This document shows, one piece after another, positions 27,229-40,500 of a stretch of 64,000 nt of DNA; position 1 is the stretch's first letter, and each line of letters begins with the position of its first letter. Where the stretch lies: the NCBI RefSeq assembly GCF_001885585.1, contig NZ_LSRP01000075.1, forward strand, positions 1 through 64,000. The letters are read 5' to 3'. The notes beneath the pieces are model-generated. The model saw only the letters and a list, made by a program, of their open reading frames with translations, ran no database searches and was not told where the DNA came from. Origin of the DNA: Pararhizobium antarcticum (lineage in GTDB: Bacteria > Pseudomonadota > Alphaproteobacteria > Rhizobiales > Rhizobiaceae). Made by a program: the position numbers and the translations under genes.

Positions 27229-27990
27229 ATGTTTTCGCTGCTGAGAAAATCCAGTCGTTCGCCAAAGAAGCCGCCGCCGCCAACGGTGCGCAGCATCGAC
27301 GTGGCCGGAAAAATCCTGTCGCTGACGATAAGGCAGAATGCCCGGGCAACGCGCATGACTCTCAGGATCGAGCCCGGTGGCCGGTCGCTGAAGATGACCA
27401 TTCCGCAGGGCCTGCCGGAACGGGAGGTCAATGCTTTCCTGGACCGGCATCAGGGCTGGCTGATGACCAAGCTTGCGCGTTTTTCCGGTGAAAGTGCGCT
27501 GGAGCATGGCGGCAGCATTCTCATTCGTGGCATCGCCCATCGCATCGAGCGCACGGGCAAGCTGCGCGGTCTCACCGAGGCGGTCACAATCGATGATGAA
27601 CAGGTTCTGCGGGTGAGCGGAGCGGAAGAGCATCTTGGACGCCGCATCGTCGATTTCCTGAAGAAAGAGGCCCGCAAGGACCTCGAGCGCCTCGTGGCGA
27701 CCCACGCCCGCACGGTCGGCCGCAAGGTAAAGTCGCTCAGTTTGAAGGACACGCGAAGCCGCTGGGGATCCTGCTCGGCCGATGGCGCACTGAGCTTTTC
27801 GTGGCGCATCGTCATGGCGCCACCCAGGGTCATCGACTATCTGGCGGCCCATGAAGTGGCGCATCTGCGCGAGATGAACCATGGCCCGGACTTCTGGGAT
27901 CTCTGCGAGGACCTCTGCCCGGCGATGGACGATGCCAAACGTTGGCTGAAACGCAACGGCACTATGCTGCACGCCATCGATTTCGACTGA
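27229..27990 (+). CDS. DUF45 (YgjP-like) zinc metallopeptidase
   Basis: The C-terminal part contains AAHEVAHLREMNHGPDFW, an HExxH zinc site with a third histidine four residues on, which is the YgjP/WLM-like M48-related family signature. SRWGSCSADGALSFSWR is the conserved block before it. Substrates are unknown. I chose the ATG at 27229 (253 residues); an in-frame GTG at 27187 would add 14 residues. It converges on a small Pmp3-type gene. Confidence 0.83.
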   Translation: MFSLLRKSSRSPKKPPPPTVRSIDVAGKILSLTIRQNARATRMTLRIEPGGRSLKMTIPQGLPEREVNAFLDRHQGWLMTKLARFSGESALEHGGSILIRGIAHRIERTGKLRGLTEAVTIDDEQVLRVSGAEEHLGRRIVDFLKKEARKDLERLVATHARTVGRKVKSLSLKDTRSRWGSCSADGALSFSWRIVMAPPRVIDYLAAHEVAHLREMNHGPDFWDLCEDLCPAMDDAKRWLKRNGTMLHAIDFD

Positions 27991-27999
27991 TCGAAAGCG

Positions 28000-28200
28000 T
28001 CAGCGACGGGATTGGTTGCCGAGCGCGTCGCGGATCTTCTCGTCGGTCTTGTATTGGCTGAGCGCATAGACGGACCAGATCGCCGCCGGAATCCACCCGA
28101 TCAGGGTGACCTGCAGGATCAGGCAGATGATCCCGGCAATCGGCCGGCCGATCGTGAAAAACTGCAGCCAGGGCAGAAGCAGGGCAAGCAGAAGGCGCAT
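28000..28200 (-). CDS. YqaE/Pmp3 family small membrane protein
   Basis: The 66-residue peptide has two hydrophobic helices: residues 1-15 lead into FFTIGRPIAGIICLILQVTL and then WIPAAIWSVYALSQYK. This is the Pmp3/UPF0057 proteolipid pattern, linked in other organisms to membrane potential and salt stress. The stop is nine bases beyond the convergent metallopeptidase stop. GGAGAA precedes the ATG. Confidence 0.82.
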   Translation of the reverse strand: MRLLLALLLPWLQFFTIGRPIAGIICLILQVTLIGWIPAAIWSVYALSQYKTDEKIRDALGNQSRR

Positions 28201-28356
28201 GGTTGTTCTCCGGTGCCGTTGTCGGTTCGGATATGGTTCGCATCAGGCCCGCTTGCAAGAGAGGAACGGAATCGCGGTTGCGGCAAACATGACCATAGGC
28301 CAGCAAATGCCGCTTTTTGGCTCGACTCCTGCGGGATTTCATGTCAGGTCGCTTGC

Positions 28357-29039
28357 ATGAAAACGGAAGTGAAGATTTGCGGGCTGAAGACCGCCGAAGC
28401 CGTGGACCGGGCCGTTGCGCTCGGCGCCTCGCACACGGGCTTCATCTTCTTCCCGAAAAGCCCGCGCAACATCGAGCCCGATGACGCCGGCCGACTGGCT
28501 GCGCGCATCCGTGGCAAGGCAAAAATTGTTGCTGTGACCGTCAATGCCGACAATGATGATCTCGACGAGATCATCTCGGCGCTGTCGCCGGACATTTTGC
28601 AATTGCATGGCGAAGAGAGCCCGGCCCGTGTTCTCAACGTCAAGGCTGTTTATGGGCTTCCTGTGATCAAGGCCCTGTCGATCCGCGATGCGGACGACCT
28701 GCGCCGGATCGAGGCCTATATCGGCATTGCCGACAGGTTCCTGCTCGATGCCAAGCCGCCCAAGGGCTCGGAGCTTCCGGGCGGCAATGGCGTATCCTTT
28801 GACTGGCGGCTGCTGGAGGCGCTTGACGACGGCGTCGATTACATGCTTTCCGGTGGTTTGAACGCGGACAATGTCGGTGAAGCGCTGGCAATGACCGGCA
28901 TCAGGGCCATCGACACGTCCTCTGGCGTCGAAAGTGCCCCGGGGGTCAAGGATCTGGTGCGCATGGACGCATTTTTCGAAGCGGTGAACCGGGCAGAAGC
29001 GGTCATCGGCAAGCATGCAGCAGTGGCAGGGAGAAACAC

Positions 29040-29043
<4 letters not shown>
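28357..29043 (+). CDS. trpF: Phosphoribosylanthranilate isomerase
   Basis: TrpF isomerises N-(5-phosphoribosyl)anthranilate in tryptophan synthesis. [14 protein letters not shown] at the N-terminus carries the catalytic cysteine, and [20 protein letters not shown] and [17 protein letters not shown] (with the catalytic aspartate) are family blocks. The ATG at 28357 gives 228 residues; a far upstream in-frame ATG is not supported. The stop overlaps trpB by four bases, so trpF-trpB-trpA form one operon with accD and folC close behind. Confidence 0.94.
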
Positions 29044-30260
<1,217 letters not shown>

Positions 30261-30264
30261 GACG

Positions 30265-31104
30265 ATGACCGCACGCATGGACAAACGTTTTGCCGATCTC
30301 GCTGCCGAAGGCCGCCCGGCGCTGGTCACCTATTTCATGGGCGGTGATCCGGATTTCGAAACCTCGCTGTCGATCATGAAGGCCCTGCCTTCGGCCGGCG
30401 CCGACGTCATCGAACTCGGCATGCCGTTTTCCGATCCGATGGCCGATGGCCCGGCGATCCAGCTGGCCGGCCAGCGTGCGCTCAAGGGCGGACAGACGCT
30501 GGTCAAGACCATCGATCTCGCCCGCCGGTTTCGCGCCGACGACCAGGATACGCCGATCGTTTTGATGGGCTATTACAATCCGATCTATATCTACGGCGTC
30601 GACCGGTTCGTCAGCGATGCGCTTGCCGCCGGTATCGACGGCCTGATCGTCGTCGACCTGCCGCCGGAAATGGATGACGAGCTTTGCATCCCGGCGCTGG
30701 AAAAGGGCCTGAACTTCATTCGCCTGGCCACACCGACGACCGATGACAAGCGCTTGCCCAAGGTTCTGCAGAACACCTCCGGCTTTGTCTACTACGTGTC
30801 GATGAACGGCATCACCGGCTCGGCACTGCCCGATCCGTCGCTGGTGGCGGGCGCCGTGCAGCGGATCAAGGGCCATACGAACCTGCCGGTCTGCGTCGGT
30901 TTCGGCGTCAAGACGGCCGAACATGCACGGGCTATCGGCGCAGCAGCCGACGGCGTCGTCGTTGGAACGGCGATCATCAACCAGGTTGCATCCAGCCTCA
31001 CCGAAGATGGACAGGCCACCGGGGCGACCGTTCCCGGTGTGGAAACGCTGGTGCGCGGTCTTTCGGCCGGCGTCCGCAGCGCAAGATTAGCAGCGGCCGA
31101 ATAA
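30265..31104 (+). CDS. trpA: Tryptophan synthase alpha chain
   Basis: TrpA splits indole-3-glycerol phosphate and passes indole to TrpB. The catalytic glutamate lies in [16 protein letters not shown] and the aspartate in [20 protein letters not shown] and [11 protein letters not shown] are phosphate-binding blocks. The ATG at 30265, four bases after trpB, gives 279 residues. accD starts 50 bases downstream. Confidence 0.95.
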   Translation: MTARMDKRFADLAAEGRPALVTYFMGGDPDFETSLSIMKALPSAGADVIELGMPFSDPMADGPAIQLAGQRALKGGQTLVKTIDLARRFRADDQDTPIVLMGYYNPIYIYGVDRFVSDALAAGIDGLIVVDLPPEMDDELCIPALEKGLNFIRLATPTTDDKRLPKVLQNTSGFVYYVSMNGITGSALPDPSLVAGAVQRIKGHTNLPVCVGFGVKTAEHARAIGAAADGVVVGTAIINQVASSLTEDGQATGATVPGVETLVRGLSAGVRSARLAAAE

Positions 31105-31154
31105 TTGCCCACATTGTGGCGCAGGACCGGATGTGAATATTCAGGAGTTTCGCT

Positions 31155-32072
31155 TTGAACTGGATCACAAACTACGTTCGCCCGAAGATCAACTCGATGC
31201 TGGGTCGTCGGGAAGTCGCGGAGAATCTGTGGATCAAATGCCCGGAAACCGGCGAGATGGTGTTTCACCGCGATCTCGAGGAAAACAAGTGGGTCATTCC
31301 CGCTTCCGGCTTTCATATGAAGATGCCGGCCAAGGCGCGCTTGAAAGACCTGTTCGATGACGGTGTCTACGAGGCCTTTCCGCAGCCGAAGGTGGCGCAG
31401 GATCCGCTGAAATTCCGTGATTCGAAGAAATACACTGACCGGCTGCGCGACAGCCGCATCAAGACCGAGCTTGAAGACACCATCGTTGCCGGCCTTGGCC
31501 GCTGCCGGGGCGTCAAGCTTGTCGGCGTTGTCCACGAATTCAACTTCATGGGCGGCTCACTCGGCATTGCCGCCGGCGAAGCCATCATCAAGGCTTTCGA
31601 ACGGGCGATCGCGGAAAAATGCCCGCTGGTCATCTTCCCGGCATCGGGCGGCGCCCGCATGCAGGAGGGCATCCTGTCGCTGATGCAGCTGCCGCGCACC
31701 ACCGTTGCCGTGCAGATGCTGAAGGAAGCGGGGCTTCCCTATATCGTCGTCCTGACCAATCCGACCACGGGTGGCGTCACCGCCTCCTATGCAATGCTGG
31801 GTGATCTGCATCTGGCAGAGCCGGGTGCGGAAATCTGCTTTGCCGGCAAACGCGTCATCGAACAGACGATCCGTGAAAAGCTGCCGGAGGGCTTCCAGAC
31901 CTCGGAATACCTGCTCGAGCATGGCATGGTCGACATGGTCATCAAACGGCACGATATTCCGGACACGCTGGCCAGCGTCCTGAAAATCCTGATGAAAAAG
32001 CCGGCTGATGCAGTCAAAACCAACGGTGCGGCAGCGCCTGTCGTCGCCCTCCCGATCGCGGCCAGCGCCTGA
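31155..32072 (+). CDS. accD: Acetyl-CoA carboxylase carboxyltransferase subunit beta
   Basis: AccD forms the carboxyltransferase with AccA in malonyl-CoA synthesis. The crotonase-like core shows [32 protein letters not shown] and [16 protein letters not shown]. Unlike E. coli AccD, whose N-terminus has a four-cysteine zinc ribbon, only C29 remains here ([11 protein letters not shown]). It has 305 residues. The start is TTG, seven bases after AGGAG; no nearer ATG is in frame. The trpFBA-accD-folC order is typical of rhizobia. Confidence 0.94.
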   Translation: MNWITNYVRPKINSMLGRREVAENLWIKCPETGEMVFHRDLEENKWVIPASGFHMKMPAKARLKDLFDDGVYEAFPQPKVAQDPLKFRDSKKYTDRLRDSRIKTELEDTIVAGLGRCRGVKLVGVVHEFNFMGGSLGIAAGEAIIKAFERAIAEKCPLVIFPASGGARMQEGILSLMQLPRTTVAVQMLKEAGLPYIVVLTNPTTGGVTASYAMLGDLHLAEPGAEICFAGKRVIEQTIREKLPEGFQTSEYLLEHGMVDMVIKRHDIPDTLASVLKILMKKPADAVKTNGAAAPVVALPIAASA

Positions 32073-32214
32073 TTTCAGGCTGTTTCCGGGCACGGCAGAC
32101 CACCATCGCCGCCTTTGCGCCTGTCTGCGCAGGGGCGGTTTTACGTTGAAGCTGTTCGGTGATCCCGCGTTCGCAGGCAAGCGGTCGTATCACCGGGATT
32201 TCCGGGGAAAGACG

Positions 32215-33558
32215 ATGACGGCAGTAAAGGCCAGCGAAGCGGCGCAGGAAATTGAAAAGCTCCTCGGGCTTCACCCGAAAGGATTCGATCTTTCGCTCGA
32301 CCGGATCACCCGGCTGCTCGGAGTGCTCGGCAATCCGCAGGAACGCCTGCCGCCGGTCATCCATATCGCCGGCACCAATGGCAAGGGCTCGGTCACCGCT
32401 TTTTCACGGGCCATTCTCGAGGCGTCCGGTCTCAGCGTGCATGTCCACACCTCGCCGCATCTGGTCAACTGGCATGAACGCTACCGGCTGGGCGTCAAGG
32501 GCGGCCGCGGGCAGTTGGTCGGCGATGCGGTGTTTGCCGATGCTGTCAGGCGCGTTGCGGCTGCCAATGATGGCCAGAAGATCACGGTTTTCGAAATCCT
32601 CACCGCTGTCACCTTCCTGCTGTTTTCCGAGCATCCCGCCGATGTGGCGATCATCGAGGTCGGCCTGGGTGGTCGCTTTGATGCCACCAATGTCATTGCC
32701 AGGCCCGCGGTCTCGGTGATCATGCCGATCTCGCTCGATCATCAGGCCTATCTCGGCGACCGCGTCGAGTTGATTGCCGCCGAAAAGGCCGGAATCATGA
32801 AACGCGGCTGCGCGGTGGTCATTGGTCATCAGGAAGAGGAGGCCGCCCGCGAGGTGCTGGTCTCCACCGCCGATCGCCTCGGCTGCCCCTATACGGTCTA
32901 CGGTCAGGATTTCATGGCCCATGAGGAATTCGGCCGCCTGATCTACCAGGACGAATTCAGCCTCTCGGATCTGCCTCTGCCCAGGCTTACAGGCCGGCAT
33001 CAATATGCCAATGCTGCTGCCGCCATCCGTGCGGTCAAGGCGGCCGGCTTCGACGTGTCCGATCACGCCATCGAGCAGGGTCTGCAATCGGTGGAGTGGC
33101 CGGGACGCCTGCAGCGGTTGACGCTGGGCAAGCTCGCCGCCATTGCGCCCGTCGGTGCGGAAATCTGGGTGGATGGCGGACACAATCCGGGTGCCGGACA
33201 GGTGATTGCCGAAACCATGGCGAATTTCGAGGAGCGCGATCCACGGCCGCTGTTCCTGATCATCGGCATGATCAACACCAAGGATCCAATCGGTTATTTC
33301 AACGCCTTCAAGGGGCTTGCGGAACAGGTCTTCACCGTGCCGATCCGCGCCTCCGATGCCGGTCTTGACCCGGTCGCACTGGCGGATGATGCTGCCTCCG
33401 CCGGATTCGAGGCTGGTGCCGTATCCGGGGTTGCCGAAGCGCTGGCGGCAATTTCGCAGATGTTTGAAAACGATCCGGTTGCGCCGCGCATCCTGATCGG
33501 CGGCTCGCTCTATCTGGTCGGGGATGTGCTCGCAGACAACGGCACGCCGCCGAAATAG
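32215..33558 (+). CDS. folC: Bifunctional folylpolyglutamate/dihydrofolate synthase
   Basis: FolC adds glutamate to folates and makes dihydrofolate from dihydropteroate. HIAGTNGKGSVTAF is the ATP-binding loop, LGRFDATNVI-type sequence (GLGGRFDATNVI) the Mur-ligase-family centre, and WVDGGHNPGAG the C-terminal ligase motif. The ATG at 32215 gives 447 residues; the open frame extends back into accD without similarity. It ends the trp-accD-folC run and shares a terminator with trxA. Confidence 0.94.
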   Translation: MTAVKASEAAQEIEKLLGLHPKGFDLSLDRITRLLGVLGNPQERLPPVIHIAGTNGKGSVTAFSRAILEASGLSVHVHTSPHLVNWHERYRLGVKGGRGQLVGDAVFADAVRRVAAANDGQKITVFEILTAVTFLLFSEHPADVAIIEVGLGGRFDATNVIARPAVSVIMPISLDHQAYLGDRVELIAAEKAGIMKRGCAVVIGHQEEEAAREVLVSTADRLGCPYTVYGQDFMAHEEFGRLIYQDEFSLSDLPLPRLTGRHQYANAAAAIRAVKAAGFDVSDHAIEQGLQSVEWPGRLQRLTLGKLAAIAPVGAEIWVDGGHNPGAGQVIAETMANFEERDPRPLFLIIGMINTKDPIGYFNAFKGLAEQVFTVPIRASDAGLDPVALADDAASAGFEAGAVSGVAEALAAISQMFENDPVAPRILIGGSLYLVGDVLADNGTPPK

Positions 33559-33565
33559 ACCGCAC

Positions 33566-33593
33566 AAAAAAGCCCGGCGAACCGGGCTTTTTT
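33566..33593. terminator. Bidirectional terminator between folC and trxA
   Basis: AAAAAAGCCCGG pairs with CCGGGCTTTTTT around CGAA. The A- and T-tracts make it functional on both strands, serving the convergent genes folC and trxA. Confidence 0.87.
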
Positions 33594-33610
33594 CATTTCA
33601 CACCAGCCGA

Positions 33611-33934
33611 TCAGGCGGCTGCGTTGGAAATCCAAGATGTCAGCGCCGTCTTCGGTGCCGCACCGACCTTGATGTCCGCCACTTCGCCGGCCTTGAAAAG
33701 CGCCAGCGTCGGGATCGAGCGCACGCCGTACTGGGCAGCGATCTCGGGGTTCTCGTCGATGTTGACCTTGACGACCTTGACCTTGCCGGCCATCTCGTTG
33801 GAGATTTCTTCGAGGCTCGGTCCGATCATCTTGCACGGGCCGCACCATTCGGCCCAGAAGTCCACGACCACCGGTTCGGCGGAATTCAGGACTTCCGCCT
33901 GAAAATTGGATGTATCGACTTTTACGGTAGCCAT
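33611..33934 (-). CDS. trxA: Thioredoxin
   Basis: The 107-residue protein has the active site [11 protein letters not shown] and the cis-proline segment [13 protein letters not shown], the standard thioredoxin pattern for cytoplasmic disulfide reduction. The ATG at 33934 is preferred because it gives the usual length and has AAGGAGAG upstream; the longer frame adds 50 unconserved residues. It follows addA after 88 bases on the same strand. Confidence 0.95.
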   Translation of the reverse strand: MATVKVDTSNFQAEVLNSAEPVVVDFWAEWCGPCKMIGPSLEEISNEMAGKVKVVKVNIDENPEIAAQYGVRSIPTLALFKAGEVADIKVGAAPKTALTSWISNAAA

Positions 33935-34022
33935 GGGGCTCTCCTTGGTTTCGAAGTCTGCGTTCGGGGAACGGTTGCCACAGATGTGAGGCGCCGGCCG
34001 CGGGTTTTCAATACGGGGTATC

Positions 34023-37000
34023 TCACTTTGTCGCGAGCTCTTCAAGGTTCCTGTCGAGCATCGCCTCCGGCAAGGCGATAACATGCGGCCCTTCCGTGTA
34101 GATCAGCACGCACCGGAAGCGATGCTGCGGATAGAGTGGCTGCAGCAGAGCCCGGTAGATCGCAAGCTGGGCCTTGTAGGTGAAGGGCACGGCTTCAGCC
34201 GTTTCCGGAACGTCCCTGTTGGTCTTGAAATCGGCGATCACCACCGTGTCTCCGGTCACCGCCAGCCTGTCGATCCGTCCCGAGACGGCATAGTCCCGCC
34301 GTCCCAGCCTCAATGTCCCCATCAAGGCTACTTCGGCACGGGCGTTTTCATCAAAGAGATCGTCGAGATCAGGATGATCGAGGACCCGGAAGACCGATGT
34401 CAGCAGCGATTGCCGCTCTGCCTGCGCCCACCCCGGAACCGAGCGCTGCAGATAACGCTCCGCCGCCGCCAGCCGGTCCACCGGCGCGATGGAGGGCAGC
34501 ATCTGCAGGAAGCGGTGCAGGATGGCGCCGCGCAGGAGCGAGGCGTGGGGGGCTGCCTTGGGTGAAAACAGTGCCGATCCGACGATCAGATCGGCAGCGT
34601 CCTCCTCGATGATGACGCCGGCCCCGGACGGGCTGAGCGGACGCGGCAGGTGCCGCTGCGGCGGCAGTGGCAGGGATAGCGCCGCGGGCAATGGCTTGCG
34701 GTCCGGCTTCGGGGCGCCTGCGTCGCTGGACTTGGTCTGTGCCACCGGCGGTCCATTGGCTACGCGCCAGGCATAACCTGACCATTCCAGGTCCGCAGCC
34801 GTGAAGCGCTGCGGTGTGCAGCGTCCCTTGGCGTCGGCCGAAAGGCTGGCGGTGATCATCGCATGCCATGTATCCGGGTTCTGCCGTTTCCCACGATAGC
34901 CGCAGACAACCAGGCGATCAGCCGCACGGGTCATGCCGACATAGAGAAGCCGGCGATATTCCTCTTCGGCTGCTGTTTTCAGCCGGTCCGTATCTGCGTC
35001 CATGACCGAATTCGACGCGGCGCCCGGGGGGCGCCAGATCGGAAGCCGGATCGGCAAGGGTGCCGTGTCATCCGCTTCCAGCAGCCGCAGGCCGGAGACA
35101 TGCTGTGCATTGAAGGCCTTGCCGCCGCCATCGACGAGAAACACCACAGGTGCCTCCAGCCCCTTGGCGGCATGCACGGTCATGATCCGGACCTCGTTGC
35201 GCTCCTTGTCCTGCTCGCGCTTGACGGTCGGCGCCTCCATTTCGAGGCCGGAGATGAAGGCTTGCAGGCCGGGCAGGCCATTTTTTTCGTGGTCGAGGGC
35301 AAAGGTCAGGAATTCGTCGAGAATGTCGCTCACTTCGGTGCCCAGTCGACCGAGGAACGCCGCCCGCCCGCCGGCGGGGCCGAGAATGCGGGCGTAGAAA
35401 TCATGGACGGGAAGCTGGCGGGCAAGCCGCGCATAGGTTTTGAGCAACTGCCCGGTGCCGTGCCAGGGGCTTTCCGGGTCTGCTCCGGCATGCTGCAAGG
35501 CCATCCACAGGCCCTCTGCCGGCGCGCGCCGGGCGGCAAGGTCGAAAAGTGCCTCTTCGCTGTGGTTGAACAGCGGACTTTTCAACAAAGCTGCCAGCGA
35601 AAGATCATCCTGCGGCAGGAGCACGAAGCGGCCAAGCGCCATCAGGTCCTGAATGGCGATATGGCTGGTCAGCACAAGCCGGTCGGCACCGGCCACCGGA
35701 ATATTGTCGCGTCTCTTCAGCGCCCGCGTCAGGGCATTGACGAAGGCATCCCGCTTGCGCACGAGGACGATGACATCGCCCGGCTGCATCGGCCGCGCCA
35801 CGCCCTTTTCGATCACGGTCTCCTGGCCGATCCAGGTGCCGAGAACGGCGGCGATGCGCTGCGCCAGGATATTGACCGGCGCGGTTTCCGGCGTTGCATC
35901 AAAGGCCGCCGTCCACTCGTCCTCCTGCAACGTCTCGGCGGGTGCGATCTCATCCCAGACCTCGACGATGCCGGGATGGCCGATCCGGTTCGATGCGTGC
36001 ACCACCGCATCGCTGCGGGCGCTTAAGCCCCGCGAATGGGCGGGGTTTTCAAAGACCGTGTCGACGGCCGACAGGACATCCTCCGTTGAGCGAAACGACA
36101 ATTGCAGCCGGATGGCGCTGAACAGACGCTCGCCGGCCCGCACCCGCCGTTCGGTCGCAATGCTCTCGTTCGAAAACCGCTCGGGCCGTGCGCCCTGAAA
36201 GGAATAGATCGACTGCTTCTCGTCACCGACGGCAAACATCGTGCGGTTTCCGGCCCGGGCGGTTTCGCCGGAGAAGAATTCCGAGGCCAGCGACTGGATG
36301 ATCGTCCACTGCACCGGGCTGGTATCCTGCGCCTCGTCGACGAGAATGTGGTCGATGCCCTGGTCGAGCTTGTAGTGGATCCAGGGGCTGACATCGCCGC
36401 GCGACAGAAGCGTCGCCGTGCGGTTGATCAGATCGTCGAAGTCCAGCTGGCTGCGGCTCTTCTTGATGTCCTCGTAGTCCCGGTTCAGCCGGTCGGCCAG
36501 AACCAGCGCCGCCAAGGTCGCCTCGACCATGCGCAGCAGGTTGAGCCGGTCGGTCCGCGAAACGACATGGTCGCGGGCGCGTGTGATCATCTCTTCGAGA
36601 TCCGGCGCGGCCTTCAGCATGGCTTTCGAGACAAACGCCGAATCGGCGCGCGGCTTGCCGGCCTGCGTGAAGAACAGATCCCGCAGACCGGTGAAACGTT
36701 CCAATGGCTCTCTCATCCGGCCGATCGCCTTCAGGCCTTCGGCAAATTCGAACACTTTGCTGCCGCCGGCATTGAGCGCAATGCCGATATAGCGTTCCAG
36801 CGCTGCGCCGTTCAGGCCGTCAAGCGGCCAGACGGAGGCCAGGATGCCGTCGGCCGTCTCGTTCGAATCAAGCCCCAGCGCAGCCCGTAAGGCAACGTCG
36901 GCGCCGCCTCTGGATTCGGCGTGATCGAGAAAACCCTGGATGGCGGTCCGCTGGGCGACGATCGCCGACAGGAGCTTTTCCAACCCGGTATCGTCGGCCA

Positions 37001-37592
37001 GTTCAAGCACGGTGGCAAAGGCTTCTGTGAGTTCGATGTCGTCTTCGCTGGCCGTTGCCGTCAAAAGCGCGCGTCGCGCATCGGCCAGCAGCGTCGCCGA
37101 GGCCCGGTCGTCAAGAACCGAAAAATGCCCGGCGACATTGGCTTCCAGCGGAAACTGGTGCAGAAGCGCCTCGCAAAAGGCGTGAATGGTCTGGATCTTC
37201 AGCCCGCCCGGTGTCTCGAGCGCGCGGGCAAACAGCCGCCGCGCCTCCTGCAGCTTGAAGAGCGAGGGGCGCTCACCCTCGATCTGCCGGATTCGTTCCT
37301 CCAGCGCGGCATCGTCGAGCGTCACCCACTCCGCCAGCCGTTCAAAGACACGGTTCGACATTTCGGAGGCCGCAGCCTTGGTATAGGTCAGGCAGAGGAT
37401 CGCCGAGGGCCGGCAGCCGGCCAGCAGCAGCCGGATAACCCGTTGCGTCAGCACATGCGTCTTGCCCGAGCCGGCATTGGCAGACACCCAGGCGGAGCGG
37501 GCCGGGTCGGAAGCCAGCGCCTGTTTTTGAGAGGTCCAGTCCAGCCAGGTCTGCGGCGAAGGCTCGGCCGGGCCGAAATCATCATCCCTCAT
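34023..37592 (-). CDS. addA: Double-strand break repair helicase-nuclease AddA
   Basis: AddA is the UvrD-type helicase and nuclease of AddAB, which processes DNA ends to load RecA. Walker A is [12 protein letters not shown] near residue 37, [13 protein letters not shown] is motif II, and [15 protein letters not shown] motif [19 protein letters not shown] is motif V. The C-terminal RecB-like nuclease has [11 protein letters not shown] and the helix-forming [14 protein letters not shown]. The chosen ATG (1189 residues) overlaps the addB stop by 11 bases; starts further upstream would lie deeper in addB. Confidence 0.93.
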   Translation of the reverse strand: MRDDDFGPAEPSPQTWLDWTSQKQALASDPARSAWVSANAGSGKTHVLTQRVIRLLLAGCRPSAILCLTYTKAAASEMSNRVFERLAEWVTLDDAALEERIRQIEGERPSLFKLQEARRLFARALETPGGLKIQTIHAFCEALLHQFPLEANVAGHFSVLDDRASATLLADARRALLTATASEDDIELTEAFATVLELADDTGLEKLLSAIVAQRTAIQGFLDHAESRGGADVALRAALGLDSNETADGILASVWPLDGLNGAALERYIGIALNAGGSKVFEFAEGLKAIGRMREPLERFTGLRDLFFTQAGKPRADSAFVSKAMLKAAPDLEEMITRARDHVVSRTDRLNLLRMVEATLAALVLADRLNRDYEDIKKSRSQLDFDDLINRTATLLSRGDVSPWIHYKLDQGIDHILVDEAQDTSPVQWTIIQSLASEFFSGETARAGNRTMFAVGDEKQSIYSFQGARPERFSNESIATERRVRAGERLFSAIRLQLSFRSTEDVLSAVDTVFENPAHSRGLSARSDAVVHASNRIGHPGIVEVWDEIAPAETLQEDEWTAAFDATPETAPVNILAQRIAAVLGTWIGQETVIEKGVARPMQPGDVIVLVRKRDAFVNALTRALKRRDNIPVAGADRLVLTSHIAIQDLMALGRFVLLPQDDLSLAALLKSPLFNHSEEALFDLAARRAPAEGLWMALQHAGADPESPWHGTGQLLKTYARLARQLPVHDFYARILGPAGGRAAFLGRLGTEVSDILDEFLTFALDHEKNGLPGLQAFISGLEMEAPTVKREQDKERNEVRIMTVHAAKGLEAPVVFLVDGGGKAFNAQHVSGLRLLEADDTAPLPIRLPIWRPPGAASNSVMDADTDRLKTAAEEEYRRLLYVGMTRAADRLVVCGYRGKRQNPDTWHAMITASLSADAKGRCTPQRFTAADLEWSGYAWRVANGPPVAQTKSSDAGAPKPDRKPLPAALSLPLPPQRHLPRPLSPSGAGVIIEEDAADLIVGSALFSPKAAPHASLLRGAILHRFLQMLPSIAPVDRLAAAERYLQRSVPGWAQAERQSLLTSVFRVLDHPDLDDLFDENARAEVALMGTLRLGRRDYAVSGRIDRLAVTGDTVVIADFKTNRDVPETAEAVPFTYKAQLAIYRALLQPLYPQHRFRCVLIYTEGPHVIALPEAMLDRNLEELATK

Positions 37593-40500
37593 CGGTTTCG
37601 TCCTCGCTGTCGGCGGTGGTCCATTCGGCAACGCGGGCGAGGTGATCATAGTCGCCGCCATAGTCCCGCTCCTTCTGGACAATCAGGCGGGAGGCAAACC
37701 CATGCCGCTTGCTCATCAAGGCGGCCAGCAGGCCTGTCAGCTCCTTCAGGGATTCGCCGGCCAGTTGCTCGGCCGATTTGGTCTGCACATTGGCGCGGGG
37801 CTTGGCATGTTCGTTGTTTACCTCTTCCGACGCAAACCGTTCGCCGGGTTTGAGGCGCACATAAAGCAGCGATTGCGGATGCCGTTTGCCGACAGCGCTG
37901 AAAGCGCCGGCCTTGACGGCCGCAGCCTCGAGCGCCAGCTGCGGATCAAGCAGTGCCCGCGCTTCCTTCAGCGACGGGTTGGAGCCGGTCTTGTAGTCGA
38001 CGAGCACGACCGAGCCGTCACCGAGTATATCGATGCGGTCGGCAATACCGGTCAGGCGAATGCCGGCGACGCCCAGATCCATGGCGGCCGGCACTTCGGT
38101 GTAGGATTGGCGGATGTCCGGTTTGCGGCCGGCCTCCCATTGGATGAAGGCCTTGCCGACGGCGGCAAAGCGCGGACGCCAGACGACATCGATATGTGCC
38201 GGCAGAAGCTCGGCGTCGAAGACTTCGTTCAGAATCCGGCTCATCTCCTCCACGGCTTGGGGGGAGGCGGGATCAAAGCCGGAGCGAATGAAACGGTCGA
38301 CGATGCGGTGATAGAGCGTGCCCCGTTCCGAAGCGCCGGGATCGCGGTTGAACGGATCGATCGGCTGCAGGCGCAGGATACGCCGCGCATAGATCGCATA
38401 GGGATCGCGGCGAAGCCGGCTCACTTCGCTGAAGGAATATTTGCGCGGCTGGAATTCTGCATCGGGTTTCGGCTGCGGTCGTTCCGCAAGAGGCTGGAAA
38501 CCGTCCTGGTCGAGCATGCCCGCCCAGGTCGCATAATCCCGGCCATTGGCGCGAAGCTGGCCGCCCAGACCCTTGCCGCCAATAGCGAGCAGCCTCTGGA
38601 GCCAGCGCGAGGCAACCGTCGGCGTCGCCCCCTTGCGCATGGCGCGCGTGAAGATCAGCTTGCGGGTGCCGCAGGCCATTTGCAGGTCGTGCGCCAGCTG
38701 GCCGATGCGCCGTTCCGGCGGCTCCAGCCCGATGGCGGTTTTCATGGTGCGCGACAGGAAGGGGTCGTTGGCCGTCTGCCCCGGCCATGTGCCCTCGTTC
38801 ATGCCGCCGAGCACCACGAGATCGACGCTCTGCAGGCGCGATTCGAGCGCGCCGAAAATGAACACACGCGGATGTCGCATCGAACGCGGCTTGATCGCCT
38901 CGCTCGATGAAAGCGCCTCCATGATGTCGCTCCATTGCGGGCCGTCGGCAGTCATCTGCCCATCGGTCTCGAGGATGGTGCGCAACAGCGTCGCCAGCGC
39001 ATCGCCGGCCTCGCCGGACCAGAGCCCGGCAAGGCTGCCGTTCTCGTCCATTGCGACCGCTTCCAGGGCTTGCCCGGTCTTCGTCGCCCATTCGGCCAGG
39101 GTCAGCGAAACGGTGAGGCCGCGCCCGCTGGGGTGCCGGCGCACCAGCGTCCCGGCAAGCGGTTCGACGGCGGCTGCGATCCGCACGGCAAGGTCGCGGC
39201 TGGCGGAAATCGCGGCCTCCTCCAGCCCGGCGCGCCATTCTGGGCAGTGGCGGTTGTCCGCCTCGCGCGCCAGAGCCTGGTCGAGAAAGCTCTCGAGGTC
39301 GGAGATATCAACGCTGGCGGTGCCGCCGCGCAGCGCCAGCAGTTCCAGACCGTCGGCTGCCCCGCGGACTTCGTCCGACGGCAGGCCGAAACGGGCAAGC
39401 GGATGTTTGAGCAGGGCGGTCACGGCGACGGGGTCACCCGGCCGCAGCGTCGCCTCGAGCAAAAGGCGCATCAGGCTGCCGGCCGGTGTCGCGGACAAGG
39501 GCGTACCGGCCGAATCATCCGCCTCGATGCCGAACCGCGTCAGTTCTGCTGCAACCCGGCGGGCGAGATCACGATCGGGCGTGATCAGCGCCACCTGGCT
39601 GTTGTCGTCGTCCTGCAGGGCAAGTCTCAGCGCAATCGCGATGGCGGTTGCTTCCTCGCGTTCATTGGCCGTCTCGATCAGCGCGACATCGCGGAAGGCG
39701 GCATCGCTGCGTGCCGGATCGATATCGGCGCGCAGATCCGGCCAGCCGCTGGTCGCCTGGACCGGCAGCAGGGCATGGGAGAGAAGCGTCGCCCGATAGG
39801 CAAGGTCGGGGTCTGCCACGGCAAGCGACGGGATGTCGCTGCGCGCGATCCCCATATGCTTGAGCAGGCGCAAAAATCCGTATTGCGGGTGGCTGCGGCT
39901 GGCCGGGCTCGGTTTTCCCGCCAGCGTCTCGCCATCCGAAGCAATCATCGCCCAGTCCGCATCGCTCATCGCCTCGTCGAGGCCGGGAAGCACGATGGTG
40001 CCGTTGTCGAGCTTCTGGACGGCGGCGATCAGGTCGGCCGTTGCCGGAATCGAGCCGGTCGAGCCGGCAATGATGATCGGCCCCGTGACCTTGCCGGTCG
40101 CGATACGCTGGACCTCGGCCTGCAGGATGGCGTTGCGGTGCCGCGCCGGCGAGGATTGTTTGAGTTCTTCCAGCCGCGCCGGCCAGTAGGTCCGGGCAAT
40201 TTTCAGGAATTCCAGTGTCAGGGTCCACCACAGCGCGTGGTCCGCAGCCTCGATCGTATCGAGCGCTGCCCAGTCCAGCTCCTCGGTCTCCATCGCATCG
40301 ATCAGATCTGCGAGGTTTTTCGCCAGCCAGATGGCGTCGGCGGGGCTGGCCGGCGCGATCAGCGGGCTTTCGGCATGGATGTCGAGCACGATCTTCGGCA
40401 GCTGGTTGCGCCAGGCCAGTACCAGCCGGCCCAGCTCGATCAGGCGGGACGTGCCCGGCAAGGGCGGGCTGAGATCGAGGATAGCAGGGATTTCGGCATC

